From positions 1-56,405 of the forward strand of contig CADBBT010000011.1 in assembly GCA_902792985.1 (NCBI GenBank): a DNA stretch of 56,405 nucleotides, given 5' to 3'. This DNA is from Oscillospiraceae bacterium. GTDB lineage: Bacteria; Bacillota; Clostridia; Oscillospirales; Acutalibacteraceae. The notes beneath the pieces were generated by a model. That model saw only the letters and a program-made list of their open reading frames with translations, was not told the origin of the DNA and did no database searches. Every line of letters begins with the position of its first letter. Within the stretch, counting starts at the first letter, position 1. Of the stretch, positions 53,857 to 56,405 are shown in pieces. The position numbers and the translations under genes are program-made.

Positions 53857-55308
53857 ATGAACAAAGAGATCAGCAAAACCAAAGCGGGCAGAGGCAACGG
53901 CTGTCCGCTTTATAAAAAGTGCGGCGGCTGCCAGCTGCAGAACATGACCTATGACGAGCAGCTCTCCTTCAAGCAGGCAAAGTGCATCCGCCATCTCAAG
54001 CGTTTCGGCCATGTGGAAGAGATCCTCGGCATGGCGCGGCCGCTGCATTACCGGAACAAGGTGCAGGCGGCGTTCGGCGTCACGCGCGGAGGAAAGATCA
54101 TTTCCGGCGTCTATCAATCGTCGAGCCATAACATCGTCTGTGTGGACGACTGTATGCTTGAGGACGAGACCGCGGACAAGATCATCGTTTCGATCCGTGC
54201 GCTGCTGCCGCGGTTCAAGCTGCGCCCCTATGACGAGGACAAGGGCACGGGCTTTTTGCGCCATGTGCTTGTGCGGCGCGGCTTTGCAACGGGTGAGGTG
54301 ATGGTCGTGCTCGTCACGCCGACCGCGCTGTTCCCGGGCAAAAAGGAGTTTTTAAAGCAGCTTTTGCATCTGCACCCCGAGATCACAACCGTCATCCAGA
54401 GCGTCAACGGTGCAAAAACGAGCCTTGTGCTCGGCAAACAGGAGATCACGCTCTTTGGCAAAGGCCACATCGAAGATATCCTGTGCGGCAAGCGCTTTCG
54501 CATTTCGGCGCGCTCGTTTTATCAGATCAACCCCGTGCAGACCGAAGTGCTCTACGGCAAGGCGATGGAGTTTGCTGCGCTGACGGGCGAAGAGACGGTG
54601 CTGGACGCCTACTGCGGCATCGGCACGATCGGGCTTGTGGCGGCGGACAAGGCGAAGCAGGTCATCGGCGTGGAACTCAACGCCGACGCAGTGCGCGACG
54701 CAAAGCAGAACGCCAAGCGCAACGGCATTGCCAACGCGCGCTTTATTTGTGCAGACGCGGGGAAATTCATGACCGAAGCGGCCAAAGCGGGCGACAGGGC
54801 AGACGTGGTGTTCATGGATCCGCCCCGTGCCGGCAGCGATCTGCCGTTTTTGCGCGCACTGGTGACGCTTGCGCCCAAAAAGATCGTTTACATCTCCTGC
54901 AATGTGGAGACGCAAGCGCGCGACCTCGGTTTTCTTGTCAAAAACGGCTACCGGGTCGAAAAGATCCAGCCCGTGGATATGTTCCCGCACACGGGCCATG
55001 TCGAGACGGTTGTTTCTTTGGTCAGAAAAAATCCGGATATGTACGTGGACTTCAAAATAGACCTTGACGAACAGGATCTGACCGCGTCCGAAGCACATCC
55101 GACCTATGAGGAGATCAAGGCGTATATCCAAAAAGAATACGGCGTAAAGGTTTCTTCGCTTTACATATCGCAGGTGAAACGCAAGCTCGGTCTGGAAGTC
55201 GGCGAGAGCTTCAATAAACCGAAATCCGAGAATGCGAAACAACCCCAATGCCCGCCGGATAAAGAAAAGATTATAACAGCGGCATTGGTTCAGTATAAGA
55301 TGATTTGA
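53857..55308 (+). CDS. rlmD: 23S rRNA (uracil1939-C5)-methyltransferase RlmD with C-terminal extension
   Basis: The 483-residue RumA-type enzyme has an N-terminal Fe-S Cys set (NGCPLYKKCGGCQLQN, about 11-26) but no TRAM domain in front. The SAM-binding core has VLDAYCGIGTIGLVAADKA (about 249-267), FMDPPRAGSD, and the nucleophile Cys in VYISCNVETQARDL (about 346-359). Residues about 394-483 are an extra part not found in E. coli RlmD (TYEEIKAYIQKEYGVKVSSL, then YISQVKRKLGLE and KPQ/QCPPDKEKI) that I recall from other clostridial RlmD-like proteins. Its role is unknown. Confidence 0.93.
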   Translation: MNKEISKTKAGRGNGCPLYKKCGGCQLQNMTYDEQLSFKQAKCIRHLKRFGHVEEILGMARPLHYRNKVQAAFGVTRGGKIISGVYQSSSHNIVCVDDCMLEDETADKIIVSIRALLPRFKLRPYDEDKGTGFLRHVLVRRGFATGEVMVVLVTPTALFPGKKEFLKQLLHLHPEITTVIQSVNGAKTSLVLGKQEITLFGKGHIEDILCGKRFRISARSFYQINPVQTEVLYGKAMEFAALTGEETVLDAYCGIGTIGLVAADKAKQVIGVELNADAVRDAKQNAKRNGIANARFICADAGKFMTEAAKAGDRADVVFMDPPRAGSDLPFLRALVTLAPKKIVYISCNVETQARDLGFLVKNGYRVEKIQPVDMFPHTGHVETVVSLVRKNPDMYVDFKIDLDEQDLTASEAHPTYEEIKAYIQKEYGVKVSSLYISQVKRKLGLEVGESFNKPKSENAKQPQCPPDKEKIITAALVQYKMI

Positions 55309-55425
55309 CAGAGTGTTAAGTATCCTAAATCTACAAAAACCTCAAAATTATTAATAATACTCTTTAATGCAAACGCCAGATGGACTAATCTGTAATTTTT
55401 GTCACCTAAAATAGAGGGAATCAAT

Positions 55426-56175
55426 ATGCCAAGGAAAAGTAAAAATAGCTTTTCAGTTAACGGAGATACTATCTTTATTGGAAGACCCGAATGGGAAACG
55501 CTCGCAATGTGTACTTACAGAGATGATTACTATTCAGAGCTTTCATCTCACACTTGGGGGCTAAATAATGGGTATCCGTCAAACAATTCACTTGGCGGAG
55601 GGCTTCACAGGTATATGATGGCTAAATGGTATGGCAAAGATGTATTGGAAGATATGACAGCAAAAGGTTATGTTGTTGATCATATGAATAATAATCATAT
55701 GGATTGCCGTATATGTAATCTTGAGTTTTATAAAAACAATAGAAATGTTGCAAAAGGACAGTATTTAGATAAAGAAGTTCCTTTACAATATGGAATTGCT
55801 CTTAGTATGTTTAAAGATTTTACCACCGGATGTTATCAAATAACGATTGGTTGTAACGATACAATAAAAACCGATACTGGTTCGATAGTAAATAGTATTA
55901 AGTTGTTGTATGATTCAAAATACCCTATGGTTGTTCTTGATGCAGAAAAAATACTTACAGAGTATACGGATGAACATACTATTACGCTGTCAAATCTTAG
56001 CTCTTGTAGGATGCACTTGGATTATGCCCCTAACCTTGATCTTACAGATGAAGAAAAAGATCAAGCATTTGTTATACGAAATGGTGAGTTGTTTCTTGTC
56101 GTTGGGAATGGAAAAACATATATAAATTCTGTCAATTATGATGAAGGATGGACTCCACCTCAGAAAAAAAGATGA
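55426..56175 (+). CDS. HNH-type homing-endonuclease-like protein
   Basis: ATG 55426 with AGAGGGAATCAAT gives 249 residues. Residues about 73-95 (GYVVDHMNNNHMDCRICNLE) resemble the HNH_3 pattern seen in phage homing enzymes, in which a His precedes NxxxxDxRxxNL. The N-terminal GLNNGYPSNNSLGGGLHRYM fits the usual strand before it. The rest is unassigned. Codon use is AT-rich and unlike the GC-rich genes before it, suggesting transfer. It sits directly before the transposase start at the window end, with a 117-nt AT-rich gap upstream that holds no gene. Confidence 0.6.
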   Translation: MPRKSKNSFSVNGDTIFIGRPEWETLAMCTYRDDYYSELSSHTWGLNNGYPSNNSLGGGLHRYMMAKWYGKDVLEDMTAKGYVVDHMNNNHMDCRICNLEFYKNNRNVAKGQYLDKEVPLQYGIALSMFKDFTTGCYQITIGCNDTIKTDTGSIVNSIKLLYDSKYPMVVLDAEKILTEYTDEHTITLSNLSSCRMHLDYAPNLDLTDEEKDQAFVIRNGELFLVVGNGKTYINSVNYDEGWTPPQKKR

Positions 56176-56238
56176 TTCTTTCTTTGTTGATAAGTGTATT
56201 ATCGAAAAAAAGAATGGATTAGTTCGCACATTCGACAG

Positions 56239-56283
56239 ACCTCCGGTTCTTTGGTATGATGGAATCACCAAAGAAACGGAGGT
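56239..56283 (+). promoter_or_regulatory. Hairpin that sequesters a ribosome binding site
   Basis: ACCTCCG-G-TTCTTTGGT (56239-56255), an 11-nt loop and ACCAAAGAA-A-CGGAGGT (56267-56283) pair over 16 bp with one mismatch. The 3' arm contains the GGAGG site of the ATG at 56291. It would limit translation of that start. It may also be part of the terminal inverted repeat of an insertion sequence. Confidence 0.6.
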
Positions 56284-56290
56284 TTTCATT

Positions 56291-56405
56291 ATGAGAGAAA
56301 AAAGTCATACTAAACACTAATTAAAAACAGACAACAACCAATTTCTACCCGTGATGCTTTTTATCGTATCTTTTGTCAGGTTTTGTATCGTCTCACACAG
56401 TCTGT
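56291..56405 (+). mobile_element. Probable transposase gene start, frameshifted, cut by window end
   Basis: ATG 56291 gives only MREKSHTKH before TAA at 56318. A frame open from 56314 to the end reads TLIKNRQQPISTRDAFYRIF and then CQVLYRLTQS, which could continue the same protein after a shift. The look (basic, STRDAFYR) is of a transposase, but the window ends here. Confidence is low. Confidence 0.35.

Overview
The window looks like a chromosome segment of an anaerobic clostridial bacterium. My best guess is an uncultured Oscillospirales/Ruminococcaceae-type genome. The evidence is moderately GC-rich coding sequence with strong AGGAGG-type ribosome binding sites, frequent GTG/TTG starts, a tungsten-type aldehyde:ferredoxin oxidoreductase with its cofactor genes, clostridial-type MelB/GPH and glycoside hydrolase genes, and clostridial recombinase, XRE and TnpV-like pieces. 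No species can be named from sequence alone.

Layout. Positions 1-2.6 kb hold the 3' end of a mobile-element type sigma factor, a truncated antitoxin-like ORF and an AAA/DUF4143 ATPase. Positions 2.6-6.4 kb hold a structured intergenic repeat with a tRNA 3'-end scar, a putative glycosidase, a glycerophosphodiesterase, an acyltransferase and an Old Yellow Enzyme remnant. Positions 6.6-10.2 kb look like a small mobile or genomic-island module: tRNA-Arg(CCT), a terminator, two HTH regulators, an unknown gene, an array of palindromes and a large serine recombinase. Positions 10.3-26.8 kb are a carbohydrate-use region: GH38 alpha-mannosidase plus GPH symporter, a TetR gene with a frameshift, two small transporter genes, an MBL hydrolase, a GH3 beta-glucosidase, ADP-ribosylglycohydrolase, a secreted metallophosphoesterase, a Gfo/Idh/MocA dehydrogenase and a TIM-barrel sugar isomerase.

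Positions 26.8-35.9 kb are a divergent pterin-cofactor island. On the minus strand, mogA, a HesA/MoeB-like E1 enzyme, aor, a MoaD-like protein and a four-cluster ferredoxin form one tightly packed operon. On the plus strand, moeA, a moeA-PBP fusion, moaC, moaA and a MOSC protein form the other. Together they would make and insert a tungsten- or molybdenum-pterin for the aldehyde oxidoreductase. MoaE is not in the window.

Positions 35.9-39 kb hold an ECF sigma factor with an overlapping membrane beta-propeller protein (probable anti-sigma pair) and a divergent 52-residue protein. Positions 39-39.8 kb are a nested non-coding structure. Positions 39.8-45.8 kb, on the minus strand, hold an alpha/beta hydrolase, typA, a GH3 (auxin-type) acyl-adenylating enzyme, pth and a GlmU-like acetyltransferase without its uridylyltransferase half. 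Positions 46-55.3 kb, on the plus strand, form a dense run: rlmB, an 8-TM protein that reads as a degenerate P-type ATPase without its phosphorylation motif, an ABC ATPase and permease, a LacZ-type beta-galactosidase, a 34-residue membrane peptide and rlmD with a C-terminal extension. The final kilobase is AT-rich and foreign-looking: an HNH-type protein and the start of a probable transposase.

Most unusual signals. First, three intergenic elements (around 2.68-2.90, 39.49-39.63 and 44.24-44.44 kb) share a hairpin / four-way cloverleaf / hairpin topology but not their stem sequences. Second, there is a pseudo-P-type ATPase. Third, a roughly 780-bp palindromic element (38.98-39.77 kb) carries a 160-bp palindrome and one of the cloverleaves inside it.
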